Shown in pieces: positions 51,890-62,038 of a stretch of 64,000 nt of DNA. Position numbers and translations under genes: made by a program. The stretch's first letter is position 1; each line of letters starts with the position of its first letter. This stretch comes from JAWLEP01 sp964553045 (GTDB lineage: Bacteria; Fermentibacterota; Fermentibacteria; Fermentibacterales; JCC-6), in NCBI GenBank assembly GCA_964553045.1, contig CAZKJG010000002.1:1-64000 (forward strand), read 5' to 3'. Under the pieces are notes generated by a model. It was given only the letters and a program-made list of their open reading frames with translations, had not been told where the DNA came from and made no database searches.

Positions 51890-51986
51890 TGGCGGGAACG
51901 TGTGGGAATCGAACCCACCCAGGATGGTTTGAGCACCCAACGCCGGATTTGAAGTCCGGGAGGGACACCAGCCCCCTTCCGCTCCC
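51890..51986 (-). tRNA. selC: tRNA-Sec (anticodon UCA)
   Basis: A 97-nt tRNA on the minus strand. The anticodon arm is CCGGA-CTTCAAA-TCCGG, giving anticodon TCA. A long variable arm (about 24 nt) and a T arm GTGGG-TTCGATT-CCCAC follow, and the CCA end is encoded at 51890. The acceptor has eight positions (seven pairs and one mismatch), with discriminator G, as in bacterial tRNA-Sec. A possible -35 (TTGACT) lies at 52021-52026 with no clear -10. It fits the Sec-containing selD; selA and selB are not in the window. Confidence 0.92.
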
Positions 51987-52131
51987 GCAGATGGGTTAAA
52001 GATGGACAACCGGGGAACAAAGTCAAGTATCAGGACCTTCTCCGCCCTTTACCCGGCATCCCTGTAAACGTACGATATGCCTGTGGGTCTGGGCTGCCGC
52101 CTTTGACAACCCTTCTCGAGGAAGGACTCAA

Positions 52132-54738
52132 TTGGCGTTTGAAGACGAACAGCTGCAGAGAGTGATGAAGCAGGTGGCCGGGGCCACGATAGGGACCGAA
52201 GACCCCGTCCGCCGTCCTTCGATTCTCCACACCAGGGCGGCCTCCCTGGACTCCGATGAGATGGCCCAGCTGGCCCTGGAGCTGGATGCCAGGGCCCCCG
52301 GGGACTCCGAGTCCGCCATTCTGTTCATCATGCTTCTGCATCTCTTCACCATGGAGGAATCCGACCTGGAGAGGCAGAAGCTGATCTCGACCGTACGCAA
52401 GAAGCAGCCGGCCCTTGCCGATGCCCTGGGCAGGACGGGAAATCTCGACGAGGACGACAGGTCAACCGTGCTGGCCAAGATCTCCCTTACGCTGGAGGTG
52501 CACTACCTGCTCAACCAGGAGCTGGAGGACGCTTCCATCGCCCCCGAGCAGATAAGGGGCTCGGACATAGCCCTGTCCGTTCTCGCGGGCAGGTCTCCGG
52601 GAGGCATGACCCTCCGGCTTGACAGCAACAGCTTCGCCACCCAGGCCCGGGAGATCCTGACGGAGGTGCTGGAGGAGCTGGACTTCATACGCAAGGGCAA
52701 GGCCAACTGGGAGTTCAGACTGGTGGAGGAGGGCCTGCAGCGCTACGAGCTGGCCGGCAACCTGCTGGCCTATGCCAGGGGCTCGGGCATGCTATCCCCG
52801 CTGGCCATGAGCCGCATGGCGGAGAACCTCGTGAAGCGCCTGAGCTTCATCATCCGCTCCACCAGCATGTACCCGGCGGGACATCCCGCCATCGAGCCGG
52901 CCCTGACCTCCTTCATGGGGATGCTGGAGCAGCTCCACCGCGACGAGCCGATGGTGACCATCAGCGCCATGGGCAGCGAGCTGATGGTGAACGACATGGA
53001 GATCCGCCGCAGGGGCAAGGTGGTTGATTCCTTCCTGACCTCCATGGCCGACCGCAACGCCAGCAGCCTGAGCTTCCACGCCGGCGTGGACCTGGATTCG
53101 GTGATCCGTTTCGCCAACGTGTTCAACAAGTCGCCGCAGTACATCAAGAACCACGGCGGTCTGGCCAGGCTGATGGAGAGGCGCAGGGTGAACGGCGTGA
53201 CCTGCGACCAGTTCCGGTACGCGCTGGTATCCAAGGACGGCCAGATGGTGATGGGTGCCGAGCCGCCCGAGGAGAGGGCCATAGAGAACCTGATCTTCGG
53301 CGAGCTGATAGAGCGGCTGGAGAGGGGTGACTCCCTGCGGGACCTCAGCAGCGAGCAGCTGGGTGAGGCGCTGAAGAACGTACTGCAGGGAACCAGCGAG
53401 GGCGTGGAGTCGAAGAAGAGCCTGCTGGCCAACTTCATCGCCACCATAGACCCCACTATTCTGGAGAGGGGCCTGCTGTCCCGGAGGGATATACAGCGGG
53501 ACATGTCCTGGAGTGCCGTCAGGAGGATAGTCAAGGCCCGCATCAAGGATCTGGCCAGCGCCAACGAGGACGTGCGGCTGGAGGCCCTGGAGAGGCTGAT
53601 GAGCCTGGCCCTCACCGCCGTAGAGCGAAACAAGGACAACACGGTGCTGCAGGTCCTGGAGAACGTCAGCGCAATGCTCAGCTACGAGATCAACCCGGAC
53701 TCTCTCTTCTCGGGAATCGTTCTGCTGGGCACCGTCTGCGGAATGCTCATAGAGAGGGGCAAGCTCTCGGCGGCCGACGATGCCGCCAAGGCTCTGGAGA
53801 GCCTGCGCAACCAGGATATGACGGGCACGGATCTGGTTTCAGCCCGCCGCAGGGCCATGGCCGAGGCCATGCGGCGCATGGACACCCCCGAGACCGGAGA
53901 GAGGCTTGTGGACGCCCTGCTCTCCTACAACGAGGTCGTGTCTGAGGAGGCCGAGACCCTGGCCGCCCGCGTGCCCATGCGCAACCTCACGTGGCGCCTC
54001 ATGGAGGTCTTCCTGGAGCCGGACATACACACCAGGGCCCGGGCCTACCGAATACTCAAGGGGCTGGGTGGGCCGGCGGGCAAGGTCATGGTCGCCCGCC
54101 TGCGAAGGCTCCGCGCCGGCTACGAGACCCCCCGGGATCCGGACACCGGCCGGCTCGAGGACACGGACTGGTTCATAGCCCGAAACGTGGTGGAGATACT
54201 GGGTGAGACCGGGGAGCGGGACTCTCTCGGAATCCTGGAGAGCCTGACCGACGACTCCGACGACAGGCTCAGGGCGACCGCGCTGCGCAGCCTCTACAGC
54301 ATCTCCCCTCCGGAAGCGGCGAAGATCGCCCTGAAGAAGGCCGGTGACCCCAGCGAGGAAGTGGCTTCGGTGGCCCTGGAGATACTGGGCAAACGGCCGG
54401 ACGAGGCGGAGATGTCGGTAGGCGAGCTGGTGCGTCTCTTCAGGCTCAGACCGGACCTGAGGGCCGCGGTGATGAACGTGATTCGAAGGATTCCGGACTC
54501 CCGGGAGGTCCTGCGGGTGGCGGTGGACAGCTTCGACATCCATGACGGGATTCCGATGGGCAGCCTGGATCTGGCAATGGACGCCCTGGATTACATAAGG
54601 CGCTACGGAAGCCGCGAGGACATTCCCGTGCTGGAGGGTTACATGGAGCGCAACTCCAAGCCCGGGCTGCTGAAGAAGCGGGGAGACGAGCAGGTCATCG
54701 CCGGGGAGATACGCAAGGCCCTGCGCGAGATGGGCTGA
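52132..54738 (+). CDS. Large HEAT-repeat protein
   Basis: This 868-aa protein starts at TTG 52132 (AGGAAGG 6 nt upstream). The N-terminal half is alpha-helical, with a block (MYPAGHPAIEPALTSFMGML, then SELMVNDMEIRRRGK) seen before HD-type or GAF-type signalling domains in other bacteria. The C-terminal part (residues about 620-820) holds HEAT repeats (VVEILGETGERDSLGILESL and VALEILGKRPDEAEMS are two). No enzymatic domain is visible, so it is probably a scaffold protein. It is divergent from selC. Confidence 0.75.
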   Translation: MAFEDEQLQRVMKQVAGATIGTEDPVRRPSILHTRAASLDSDEMAQLALELDARAPGDSESAILFIMLLHLFTMEESDLERQKLISTVRKKQPALADALGRTGNLDEDDRSTVLAKISLTLEVHYLLNQELEDASIAPEQIRGSDIALSVLAGRSPGGMTLRLDSNSFATQAREILTEVLEELDFIRKGKANWEFRLVEEGLQRYELAGNLLAYARGSGMLSPLAMSRMAENLVKRLSFIIRSTSMYPAGHPAIEPALTSFMGMLEQLHRDEPMVTISAMGSELMVNDMEIRRRGKVVDSFLTSMADRNASSLSFHAGVDLDSVIRFANVFNKSPQYIKNHGGLARLMERRRVNGVTCDQFRYALVSKDGQMVMGAEPPEERAIENLIFGELIERLERGDSLRDLSSEQLGEALKNVLQGTSEGVESKKSLLANFIATIDPTILERGLLSRRDIQRDMSWSAVRRIVKARIKDLASANEDVRLEALERLMSLALTAVERNKDNTVLQVLENVSAMLSYEINPDSLFSGIVLLGTVCGMLIERGKLSAADDAAKALESLRNQDMTGTDLVSARRRAMAEAMRRMDTPETGERLVDALLSYNEVVSEEAETLAARVPMRNLTWRLMEVFLEPDIHTRARAYRILKGLGGPAGKVMVARLRRLRAGYETPRDPDTGRLEDTDWFIARNVVEILGETGERDSLGILESLTDDSDDRLRATALRSLYSISPPEAAKIALKKAGDPSEEVASVALEILGKRPDEAEMSVGELVRLFRLRPDLRAAVMNVIRRIPDSREVLRVAVDSFDIHDGIPMGSLDLAMDALDYIRRYGSREDIPVLEGYMERNSKPGLLKKRGDEQVIAGEIRKALREMG

Positions 54739-54750
54739 GCTCCGTCCGCC

Positions 54751-57288
54751 TCAGTCCTCCCATCTTATCATGCCCGGAAGTATCATCCTGCCGAACCGGG
54801 GATGCCCGGGCAGGACCCTTACCGTGAAGCCCACGCTTCCGGCACGATCGCAACGCATTCTTCCCCGGAAGACCAGCCTGTCACCGTCCCGGTCCTCGGC
54901 TTCGAGCCTGACCGAGCTCCGGTTCTCCAGGCCGCTCTGGGCTCCCAGGGTTCCGTAGAGGGCCTCCACGTAGAGGTGGTCGCCCTCCAGCCCCGGGGCC
55001 GAGACCCTGACGGAAACGGGTATGGAGTCGCCCACGGTGCAGCAGCCTTCGGGCACTTCGGCCTTCACGTCCTCTATGCGGACCGAATCCCAGGCAGCGC
55101 TCACGGCGGTCTTCCAGGCCGCCAGCTCCCTGGCGCTCTCCCATTCTTCCGCCGAAAGCGCCGTGGAGTACCCGTGGGCCGGCAGATAGAAGCTCTCTGT
55201 GTAGTCGCGCAGTGTTCTGCCCACGCTGAAGGCCCCGCAGGTGCCCATCATCGACTTCTGCATCAGCTCCACCCATCGGCGTGGGGTTCCGTCCCGCGAA
55301 CGGTCGTAGTACATCGGCACTATCTCGTTTTCTATGATGTTGTAGAGGGCCTTTGCCTCCACCTGGTCCTGCAGCTGGGGGTCGGCGTACTCCTCGCCGC
55401 TTCCTATGGCCCAGCCGATCTCCGGCCTGTAGGCCTCCGCCCACCAACCGTCCGGAACGCTCACGTGTATGCCCCCGTTTATGCAGGCCTTCATGCCGCT
55501 GGTGCCGCTGGCCTCCATGGGCTTGCGGGGGGTATTCAGCCAGACATCGACTCCCTGTACGAGGTACCTGGCCATGTCGATGCTGTAGTCCTCCAGGTAG
55601 ATCACCCTTCCGTAGAAGCCGCGCTCCAGACACAGGTGCATGATGTTGCGGATGAGCTCCTTGCCGCCGTTGTCATGAGGGTGCGCCTTGCCGGCGAAGA
55701 TGATCTGCACGGGCCGGTCCGGGTCGGACAGTATGCTCTTCAGCCTGTCGGGGTCGCGGAATATGAGGGTAGCCCGCTTGTAGGTGGCGAACCTCCTGGC
55801 GAACCCTATCGTCAGGGCGTCCGGGTTCAGTATGGGAATCTCGTCCCGATTCTGCTTGTGCATCCCCATTCGGTACAGCTGCCTGCTCCAGTGGTGCCTG
55901 GCGTAACCCACCAGCCGCTCCCGTAGCCGCTGGCGACCCTTCCACAGCTCCGACCGCGGCATGCGCTCTATGGCGCTCCAGGCTTCCTCGCCGGCGCCGC
56001 GCTCGGTCCAGTCCGGGCCCAGGTATCTGTCAAGCAGCCGCTTTATCTCATCGGCTATCCACGACTCCACGTGCACTCCGTTGGTGATGTGACGTATCGG
56101 AACGTCCTCCTTCGGCAGCATTGGCCAGACGTCCTTCCAGATGCGCCTGGATACCTCTCCGTGCAGCCGGGAGACGCCGTTGCGGAAGTGGGAGAACTTC
56201 AGGCCGAACACGGTCATCGAGAAAGTGGGACTGCCGTTTCTGCTTCCGAAGTGCAGGAACCTGTCCCTGTCGATGCCTATGGAGTCCACCAGAGGGCCCA
56301 GGTAACGCATCAGCAGCTCGTTGGCGAACTCCTCGTTGCCGGCCGGAACCGGGGTATGCGTGGTGAAGATATTGCCCGCCTTGACCTGCTCCACGGCGGA
56401 CTCGAAGTCCAGGCCGGCCTCTACCGATTCCCTCAGACGCTCCACGATGAGAAAGGCGGAGTGCCCCTCGTTGATGTGGAAGACCGTGGGATCGATACCG
56501 GCCGCCCTCAGCGCCCTGAGACCGCCGACGCCCAGCAGTATCTCCTGCCTGATGCGCATGTCCTTGTCGCCGCCGTAGAGCTTGGTTGTTATCTCCCTGT
56601 CATCCGGCGAGTTCTCCGGCAGATTCGTATCGAGCAGGAGCAGCCTGACATGACCGATTGCTATCTCCCACACCGCCGCTACGGCAGAACGGTCTCCCAG
56701 CGGGAACCGCACCCGGACCTGGTCGCCGTTCCCATCCAGGACAGGACGCACCGGGAGGTTGGATACGTCGTAGGAGTGGTAGGTCTCCTGCTGCCAGCCG
56801 TCGCTGTTGAGGTACTGGCTGAAATAGCCCTGCCTGTAGAGAAGCGAGACTCCGGTCAGGGGAAGACCCAGCTGGCTGGCGCCCTTGAGCATGTCGCCCG
56901 ACAGGACCCCCAGTCCCCCCGAGTAGATCGGAAGGCTCTCGTGTATTCCGAACTCCGCCGAGAAGAAGGCCACCTTCATGCCGCTTTCGGCGTGACGCCC
57001 TCCGTACCAGGTGCTTCTTTCCAGGTAGTCCCTGAGCCCGTCGTGAACCTCCTCCAAGTGAGCCAGGAATGCGCTGTCCTCGGACAGCTCCTCCAGACGC
57101 TCCTGGCTGGTCCTGTTCAGCATCAGAAGCGGGCTGTGCCTTGTCTTCTCCCACAGGGAGTTGTCGATCCATCGGAAGAGGTCGGTTCCCTGCTGGTTCC
57201 ACGTCCACCAGCAGTTGTAGGCTATCTCCTTGAGCTTGTTAAGATTGTCCGGGATCTTGGGAAGAACTCTGAACGTCCTGGTTCTCAC
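54751..57288 (-). CDS. glgP: Alpha-glucan (glycogen) phosphorylase
   Basis: This 845-aa enzyme matches the TIGR02094-type phosphorylases, which release glucose 1-phosphate from alpha-glucans. It begins with the conserved FRVLPKIPDNLNKLKEIAYN, contains YSGGLGVLSGDMLK and HINEGHSAFL, and has the PLP-binding region MEASGTSGMKACINGG. GTG 57288 has GGAGGT 5 nt upstream. The C-terminal 100 residues form a beta domain that is an addition to the core. Convergent with the HEAT-repeat gene, divergent from the C25 peptidase. Confidence 0.93.
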   Translation of the reverse strand: MRTRTFRVLPKIPDNLNKLKEIAYNCWWTWNQQGTDLFRWIDNSLWEKTRHSPLLMLNRTSQERLEELSEDSAFLAHLEEVHDGLRDYLERSTWYGGRHAESGMKVAFFSAEFGIHESLPIYSGGLGVLSGDMLKGASQLGLPLTGVSLLYRQGYFSQYLNSDGWQQETYHSYDVSNLPVRPVLDGNGDQVRVRFPLGDRSAVAAVWEIAIGHVRLLLLDTNLPENSPDDREITTKLYGGDKDMRIRQEILLGVGGLRALRAAGIDPTVFHINEGHSAFLIVERLRESVEAGLDFESAVEQVKAGNIFTTHTPVPAGNEEFANELLMRYLGPLVDSIGIDRDRFLHFGSRNGSPTFSMTVFGLKFSHFRNGVSRLHGEVSRRIWKDVWPMLPKEDVPIRHITNGVHVESWIADEIKRLLDRYLGPDWTERGAGEEAWSAIERMPRSELWKGRQRLRERLVGYARHHWSRQLYRMGMHKQNRDEIPILNPDALTIGFARRFATYKRATLIFRDPDRLKSILSDPDRPVQIIFAGKAHPHDNGGKELIRNIMHLCLERGFYGRVIYLEDYSIDMARYLVQGVDVWLNTPRKPMEASGTSGMKACINGGIHVSVPDGWWAEAYRPEIGWAIGSGEEYADPQLQDQVEAKALYNIIENEIVPMYYDRSRDGTPRRWVELMQKSMMGTCGAFSVGRTLRDYTESFYLPAHGYSTALSAEEWESARELAAWKTAVSAAWDSVRIEDVKAEVPEGCCTVGDSIPVSVRVSAPGLEGDHLYVEALYGTLGAQSGLENRSSVRLEAEDRDGDRLVFRGRMRCDRAGSVGFTVRVLPGHPRFGRMILPGMIRWED

Positions 57289-57445
57289 GGCAACCTCCGA
57301 GGCGGGGATCTCAGGTCGGGTCCTATGGCCATTCGGCGGTATGAGCATATCCATTGTGTCGGCCGCGGACAACTCCGCGGAGCCGCCGCCGGGGCTGTGG
57401 AACGGTCCGGCCGGGAACATGTTCAACACTGGAGACCGATCGGCC

Positions 57446-57473
57446 TTTCGAGGACGACCAGGCTGGGTATATT
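57446..57473 (+). promoter_or_regulatory. Candidate promoter of the C25 peptidase gene
   Basis: TTTCGA (57446-57451) and TATATT (57468-57473) are 16 bp apart. Transcription near 57480 would give a 27-nt leader to GTG 57507. The -10 is good but the -35 is weak. Confidence 0.4.
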
Positions 57474-57506
57474 CCGAAGTTGGCTTCACAGGGCGGAGGA
57501 GTTGCG

Positions 57507-59543
57507 GTGAGAAACACGTCGATAGCGGCCCTACTGCTGGGCGGCCTGCTCGCGGCGGGCTCCATGGAGACCGAGATAGCGATTCCGCTGGAGACGCTGT
57601 CCATTGCGGGGGGCAATGGAGCATACATGACACTGGTGCCCGGCGGAGTCCCCCGGGGTGTTCCCGGCGGGCCGCTGCTTCCGGCGCTGCCGCTTCTGTA
57701 CTGCATACCTGCGGGTTCGTCCGACCTGGAGGCCGAGTTCGATCCGCTGGAGCTGGACACGGTCTCGCTGCCGGGCCCCCCGGCGGTGGCGCGGACGCTC
57801 TATCCCCTGGGCTGGAACGGAGAGAGGCTCAGAGCGCCCGATACCGCCAGCCGGCAATCCGGATTCAGACCCGATGACCCAGTGCTGATGGCTTCCACCG
57901 GATGCATGGGGGGCTACACCGTAGCGTCGGTGCTGCTGACCCCGGCGGCGCTTCTGCCCGACGGCCGGCTGGAGATTGCCGTCAGCGGAACGCTTCGCCT
58001 GAGATGGACCGAGAGCACCGCCGCTGCGGAGTCTCCATCGCGGCTTCGGGTGATGGGGGGTATCCTTCGGAGGGTGGTCGAAAACCCGCAGGAAGTGGGG
58101 AGTTACGCCCCAGCATCGGTTCCCGTATCGGGTCCCGGTGTAGAGTACCTCGTGGTAGCCGACGAGGATTACGTCTCCGACATGCAGCCGATACTGGACC
58201 TGCACTCGTCGCGCGGGTACTCGACAGGGATGCTCACGGTGCAGGAAGCGGTGGCTTCCTACCCCGGCTCCGACGATGCCGAGCGCCTTCGAAACGCCAT
58301 CATCCACTACCGCGAGAACCACGGAACCGTGTTCGTCCTTCTGGCCGGTGACGAGACACTGGTTCCGGACAGGCTGGTCTACACCCGCTGCGAGAACGTG
58401 CCCCCCGAGTACGCTCCCTGCGACCTCTACTTCTCGGACCTGGACGGCAGCTGGGACGACAACGGCGACGGTATCTACGGCCAGGCGGAAGACGGAATGG
58501 ACCTCTTCGACGACGTGCTCCTGGGAAGGGCCCTTTTCGATGACCACGCCACGGCTCAGATCTTCGTGGACAGGACTGTGGCCTACCAGTCCTCGCCTCC
58601 CCCCGGCCCCTGGTCGCAGAAGGCCCTCCTCTGCGGTGCTGTTCTCTTCGAGGAGATCGGCTATGTCGGCGCCAAGGGAGCCGACTCTGTGGCCGCGGCC
58701 CTGCCGGTGGACTGGAACATCACCAAAGCCTACCAGCCGCTGGGCGGGGACGGCATCGACACCCACATCCCGGTTCTCCAGGATGGCACCGCATGGAACT
58801 ACTACGCCGGCCACGGCAACGACCGGGGCATATACTGGTCCGAGCAGCCCATGACCATGATGACCACATGGCTGGCGGACACCCTGTGCAACGGGGAGAG
58901 AGCCGGGATTCACACCAGCATAGCCTGCCATCCCGGCGACTACCGCGACGGAAGGAGCTGTGCCGAAGGCCTGCTGCAGTGTCCCACCGGGGGAGCCGTA
59001 TCGGTGACCTTCAACACCACCTACGGATGGGAGGGCTTCTGGCCCGCCCTGGGGGCCAGCGAGAAGCTCTGCATCGACTTTACAAGGCAGGTCTTCCGCG
59101 AGAAGGCTTCCAGCATCGGGGCAGCGGTCTCCGCAGCAAGGGCTCTGCGGGCGGCCGAGATGCACGGCGGCTACGACCGCACGCTGCAGTCGCTCCTGGC
59201 CTGGAACGCCTTTCACGATCCAGCCCTGCGGGTGATGGGCATACCCCCCGACTACGGGGTCCCGCCCTACTCGCTCTCCATGACCAGTCCCCGGCCCAAT
59301 CCCTCCCGGGGGGATGCGCCGGTGCGCTTCGAGGTCTCCTTCGACCCCAGGATCGAGAGTGCAGCGGAGGTCGCCGTGCACGACATAGCCGGGAGGATGG
59401 TTTGGAGCAGGCGCATGACACTGCCCGGAGAGGTGGTCTGGGACGGCCGCAGCGGCGGAAGCCGCGTACCCAGGGGCGTCTATCTGGTCAGTGTCAGGCG
59501 GGGAGCGGTTGTCGTCTCCGGCAAGGTCACCGTTCTGGAGTAG
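57507..59543 (+). CDS. C25 (gingipain-type) cysteine peptidase with sorting-type tail
   Basis: This 678-aa protein has a signal peptide, a propeptide-like region, a C25 peptidase domain (VEYLVVADEDYVSDMQPILD, the His motif YYAGHGNDRG and the Cys motif SIACHPGDY) and a C-terminal Ig-like tail (SPRPNPSRGD...GGSRVPRGVYLVSVRRG). The tail is of the FlgD-Ig/T9SS type that directs proteins through the type IX system in FCB bacteria. GTG 57507 has GGAGGAG upstream; the longer open frame does not start with a signal peptide. Confidence 0.88.
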   Translation: MRNTSIAALLLGGLLAAGSMETEIAIPLETLSIAGGNGAYMTLVPGGVPRGVPGGPLLPALPLLYCIPAGSSDLEAEFDPLELDTVSLPGPPAVARTLYPLGWNGERLRAPDTASRQSGFRPDDPVLMASTGCMGGYTVASVLLTPAALLPDGRLEIAVSGTLRLRWTESTAAAESPSRLRVMGGILRRVVENPQEVGSYAPASVPVSGPGVEYLVVADEDYVSDMQPILDLHSSRGYSTGMLTVQEAVASYPGSDDAERLRNAIIHYRENHGTVFVLLAGDETLVPDRLVYTRCENVPPEYAPCDLYFSDLDGSWDDNGDGIYGQAEDGMDLFDDVLLGRALFDDHATAQIFVDRTVAYQSSPPPGPWSQKALLCGAVLFEEIGYVGAKGADSVAAALPVDWNITKAYQPLGGDGIDTHIPVLQDGTAWNYYAGHGNDRGIYWSEQPMTMMTTWLADTLCNGERAGIHTSIACHPGDYRDGRSCAEGLLQCPTGGAVSVTFNTTYGWEGFWPALGASEKLCIDFTRQVFREKASSIGAAVSAARALRAAEMHGGYDRTLQSLLAWNAFHDPALRVMGIPPDYGVPPYSLSMTSPRPNPSRGDAPVRFEVSFDPRIESAAEVAVHDIAGRMVWSRRMTLPGEVVWDGRSGGSRVPRGVYLVSVRRGAVVVSGKVTVLE

Positions 59544-59559
59544 AGCGGCAGCCCAAAGC

Positions 59560-61974
59560 CTACCGCAGCGCCTCCCTCTCCCTTATGGCCTGCAGCACCG
59601 GGGTCAGGCCCTCCCGGGAGGCCTGCCGCTGAATCTTCTCCAGCTCCCTCCTGCCCAGCTTTTCCCGGGCCCCCTCCACGAGCGCCTCCATGACCTTTCC
59701 TACTCCCGATCTCAGCTCGGACTGCAGCAGGACTGTCGCCGCCGTCCTGACAGCCAGCTCGGGGTCGGCCTCCCGCAGCAGAAAGGCGGCCGTGGCGAGG
59801 ACGTTCAGCAGCGATGACCTTGTTCCCCTTTCCAGTGCGATCTCCAGTCCCTGCCTGGCCATCTGCCAGGCCCGCTCCTCCCTTCCCGCCAGCTGCGCCG
59901 CCTTGGCGGCGGTACCCAGCGCACCCAGGTACTCCAGCCAGTAGCCGCCGTCCATTGCTTCGGAGATGGCGGTCTCCATTATATCCCAGGCCTCCTTCGA
60001 CCTGTCCAGGGAGATAAGTGCCTGGGCCATGGCTGCGCGGGTGACCACAGAACGACGGCGGTCTCCGATGTCCTCCCGGATATCCAGGGCCATCCTGCTG
60101 TATCTCAGGGCCTCGTCGCTGTTGCCCAGACGCTCGTGCACCTCCGACAGGTGGTGGTAGGCGTTGGCCATTCCGAGAGGGGCCCCCAGCCTGCGGTTCA
60201 GCTCCAGATGCCTCTCGAATATCTTGCGGGCCCCGTCGTAGCGGCTCGTCTGTATGCAGACCTGGCCGAGGTTTCCCAGGCCCTTGGCGTAGTTCACAAG
60301 GTCGCCGCTCTCCTCGGATATGTGCATGAACTCCCGAATGTAGCTCTCCGCGCTCTCGGCATCGCCCTGAACGGCGGCGGCTATTCCCAGGTTGTTGAGG
60401 ACCCTGGCTTTCCCGGCGCTGTCGTCGGCGGACATGGAAAGACTCAGAGCCTCTTCGTAGTGGACCACGGACTCCCGGACGCGGCCGGAGTACTGAAACA
60501 CGTTTCCCAGGTAGTTGAGCGTCAGCGCGGTCTCGCGCATGTTGCCGTAGTGACGGAGGATGAAGAGGCTTCTGGACAGTATCTCTTCGGCGCGCGCGAG
60601 GTTTCCGGTGTGGAACAGGAACCACCCCAGTCTGGCCTGGGCCATGGCCAGCAGCTCCTCGCCATCCAGATCCTCGCGCCTGGTATGGAGCCTGCGGAGC
60701 ACCTCCACGGCGTTCTCGAAGGCCTTGACTCCCTGAAAGAAAAGGCTGCCCGCCTCGAAGAATCCCGTAAGGCCGTCGATTCCCATGGAGACCAGGTCGG
60801 TACGCCCTGATTCCAGGGCCCACAGCCAGGCCTTGCGAACGTCTCGTCTCTGATGTGAGATGCGCCGAAAGGCCTCCCGCCTGTGGCCGGAGCGCATCTC
60901 CTTCGCCTGCTGCTCCAGAAAGGACATATATATGGAGCTGTGGCGATTGCGGGCGTTGACCAGCCGCTGCTCAAGCTGGGAGAGACGGTCGAAGGCGAAG
61001 TTCCTGATCGGCCCCGGTATGCAGGCATGGCCGGGCCCGGCCGGCCTGACTATCCCCAGCTCTCGCAGCGATCGGAAGAGACCGGGGCCGGATCCCGTGA
61101 GCTCCCGGGCGTGTTCCAGCGCAAAGGCCCCCGAGAATACGGAGAGCTGCCGGACGGCGCTTCTCTCCTCCCGGGAGATGCGTGACCAGAGTATCTCCAG
61201 CATCGCTCCCACTATGTACTCGTGGGGTGGGGTGCTGCCGCTTGTCCGGGCGGCGTCGAGACGTTCGCCCAGGTCCTCCAGGAGTGTCTGCATCCCGATC
61301 TCGCCCAGCACGGCCGCGGCCAGCTCCAGGGCCATGGGATTACCGCGCAGGCCGCGACAGAGGTCCCTATCTTCCTGACCATGTCCATTCCCGAACTGTC
61401 TGCCATGAAGGGCCTCAAAGGCGGATCTCAGCAGCTTCGAGGCCGGTGCGGGCCGCCCTTCGGCGCTCCTGCAGCCGACGCCCGCGAGTGACAGGCCGGC
61501 GGCCTGGGAATGGGAGAGTGATTTTCGCCTGTTGCAGAGAATGACCGCCTGACCCAGCGAAGGAAGCAGCTGGTCGATCAGTTCCTCCAGCTCATCGAAG
61601 TCCTCGATTCCGTCACAGATCAGCAGCATCCGCCGGCCCTCGAGGTAGCCGCGAAGCTGATCTAGCTTGCCGCTCTTGCTGTAGAAGGAGAATCCGGCCG
61701 CATGGGCAAGAGCGGAGACGAGCCGGCTGCGTGTTCTGACTCCATTCAGGGTGGCGTGGGCTACGCCGTCGGGGTAGGAGGGTGCGAACTTCAGGCCGGC
61801 TTCCCTGCAGAGCCGGGACTTGCCGATTCCCGTCGGGCCGTGGACGCAGACCAGCTCGCATTCCACAAGCAGGCTGCCCAGCCTGTCCAGCTCCGCAGTC
61901 CGGCCGGCGAAAGGGGTAAGGCTCTCCTCTGCGAAGCTTACCGGGCCGGTTGTCTCCGTCCTCGAATCATGCAT
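59560..61974 (-). CDS. STAND-type ATPase with TPR repeats
   Basis: This 804-aa protein has an N-terminal NB-ARC/AAA-like ATPase (P-loop GPTGIGKS at about residues 45-52, MLLICDGIEDFDE Walker B) followed by a winged-helix-like stretch and about eight to ten TPR repeats (ALTLNYLGNVFQYSGRVRES is typical). Such proteins are signal-transducing switches related to the AfsR/MalT group, but this one has neither DNA-binding nor effector domain at either end. It has its own strong promoter. Convergent with the C25 gene. Confidence 0.8.
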   Translation of the reverse strand: MHDSRTETTGPVSFAEESLTPFAGRTAELDRLGSLLVECELVCVHGPTGIGKSRLCREAGLKFAPSYPDGVAHATLNGVRTRSRLVSALAHAAGFSFYSKSGKLDQLRGYLEGRRMLLICDGIEDFDELEELIDQLLPSLGQAVILCNRRKSLSHSQAAGLSLAGVGCRSAEGRPAPASKLLRSAFEALHGRQFGNGHGQEDRDLCRGLRGNPMALELAAAVLGEIGMQTLLEDLGERLDAARTSGSTPPHEYIVGAMLEILWSRISREERSAVRQLSVFSGAFALEHARELTGSGPGLFRSLRELGIVRPAGPGHACIPGPIRNFAFDRLSQLEQRLVNARNRHSSIYMSFLEQQAKEMRSGHRREAFRRISHQRRDVRKAWLWALESGRTDLVSMGIDGLTGFFEAGSLFFQGVKAFENAVEVLRRLHTRREDLDGEELLAMAQARLGWFLFHTGNLARAEEILSRSLFILRHYGNMRETALTLNYLGNVFQYSGRVRESVVHYEEALSLSMSADDSAGKARVLNNLGIAAAVQGDAESAESYIREFMHISEESGDLVNYAKGLGNLGQVCIQTSRYDGARKIFERHLELNRRLGAPLGMANAYHHLSEVHERLGNSDEALRYSRMALDIREDIGDRRRSVVTRAAMAQALISLDRSKEAWDIMETAISEAMDGGYWLEYLGALGTAAKAAQLAGREERAWQMARQGLEIALERGTRSSLLNVLATAAFLLREADPELAVRTAATVLLQSELRSGVGKVMEALVEGAREKLGRRELEKIQRQASREGLTPVLQAIREREALR

Positions 61975-62009
61975 TCTACGACTTCCGCTGAATTGGCGGC
62001 CTCTCTTTT

Positions 62010-62038
62010 ATTCTAGGCCGCGGCCCCCGTGCGGTCAA
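62010..62038 (-). promoter_or_regulatory. Promoter of the STAND ATPase gene
   Basis: Minus-strand TTGACC (62038-62033) and TAGAAT (62015-62010) are exactly 17 bp apart. The start near 62003 lies 29 nt before the ATG at 61974. The remainder of the gap 62039-62220 shows nothing recognisable. Confidence 0.68.
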
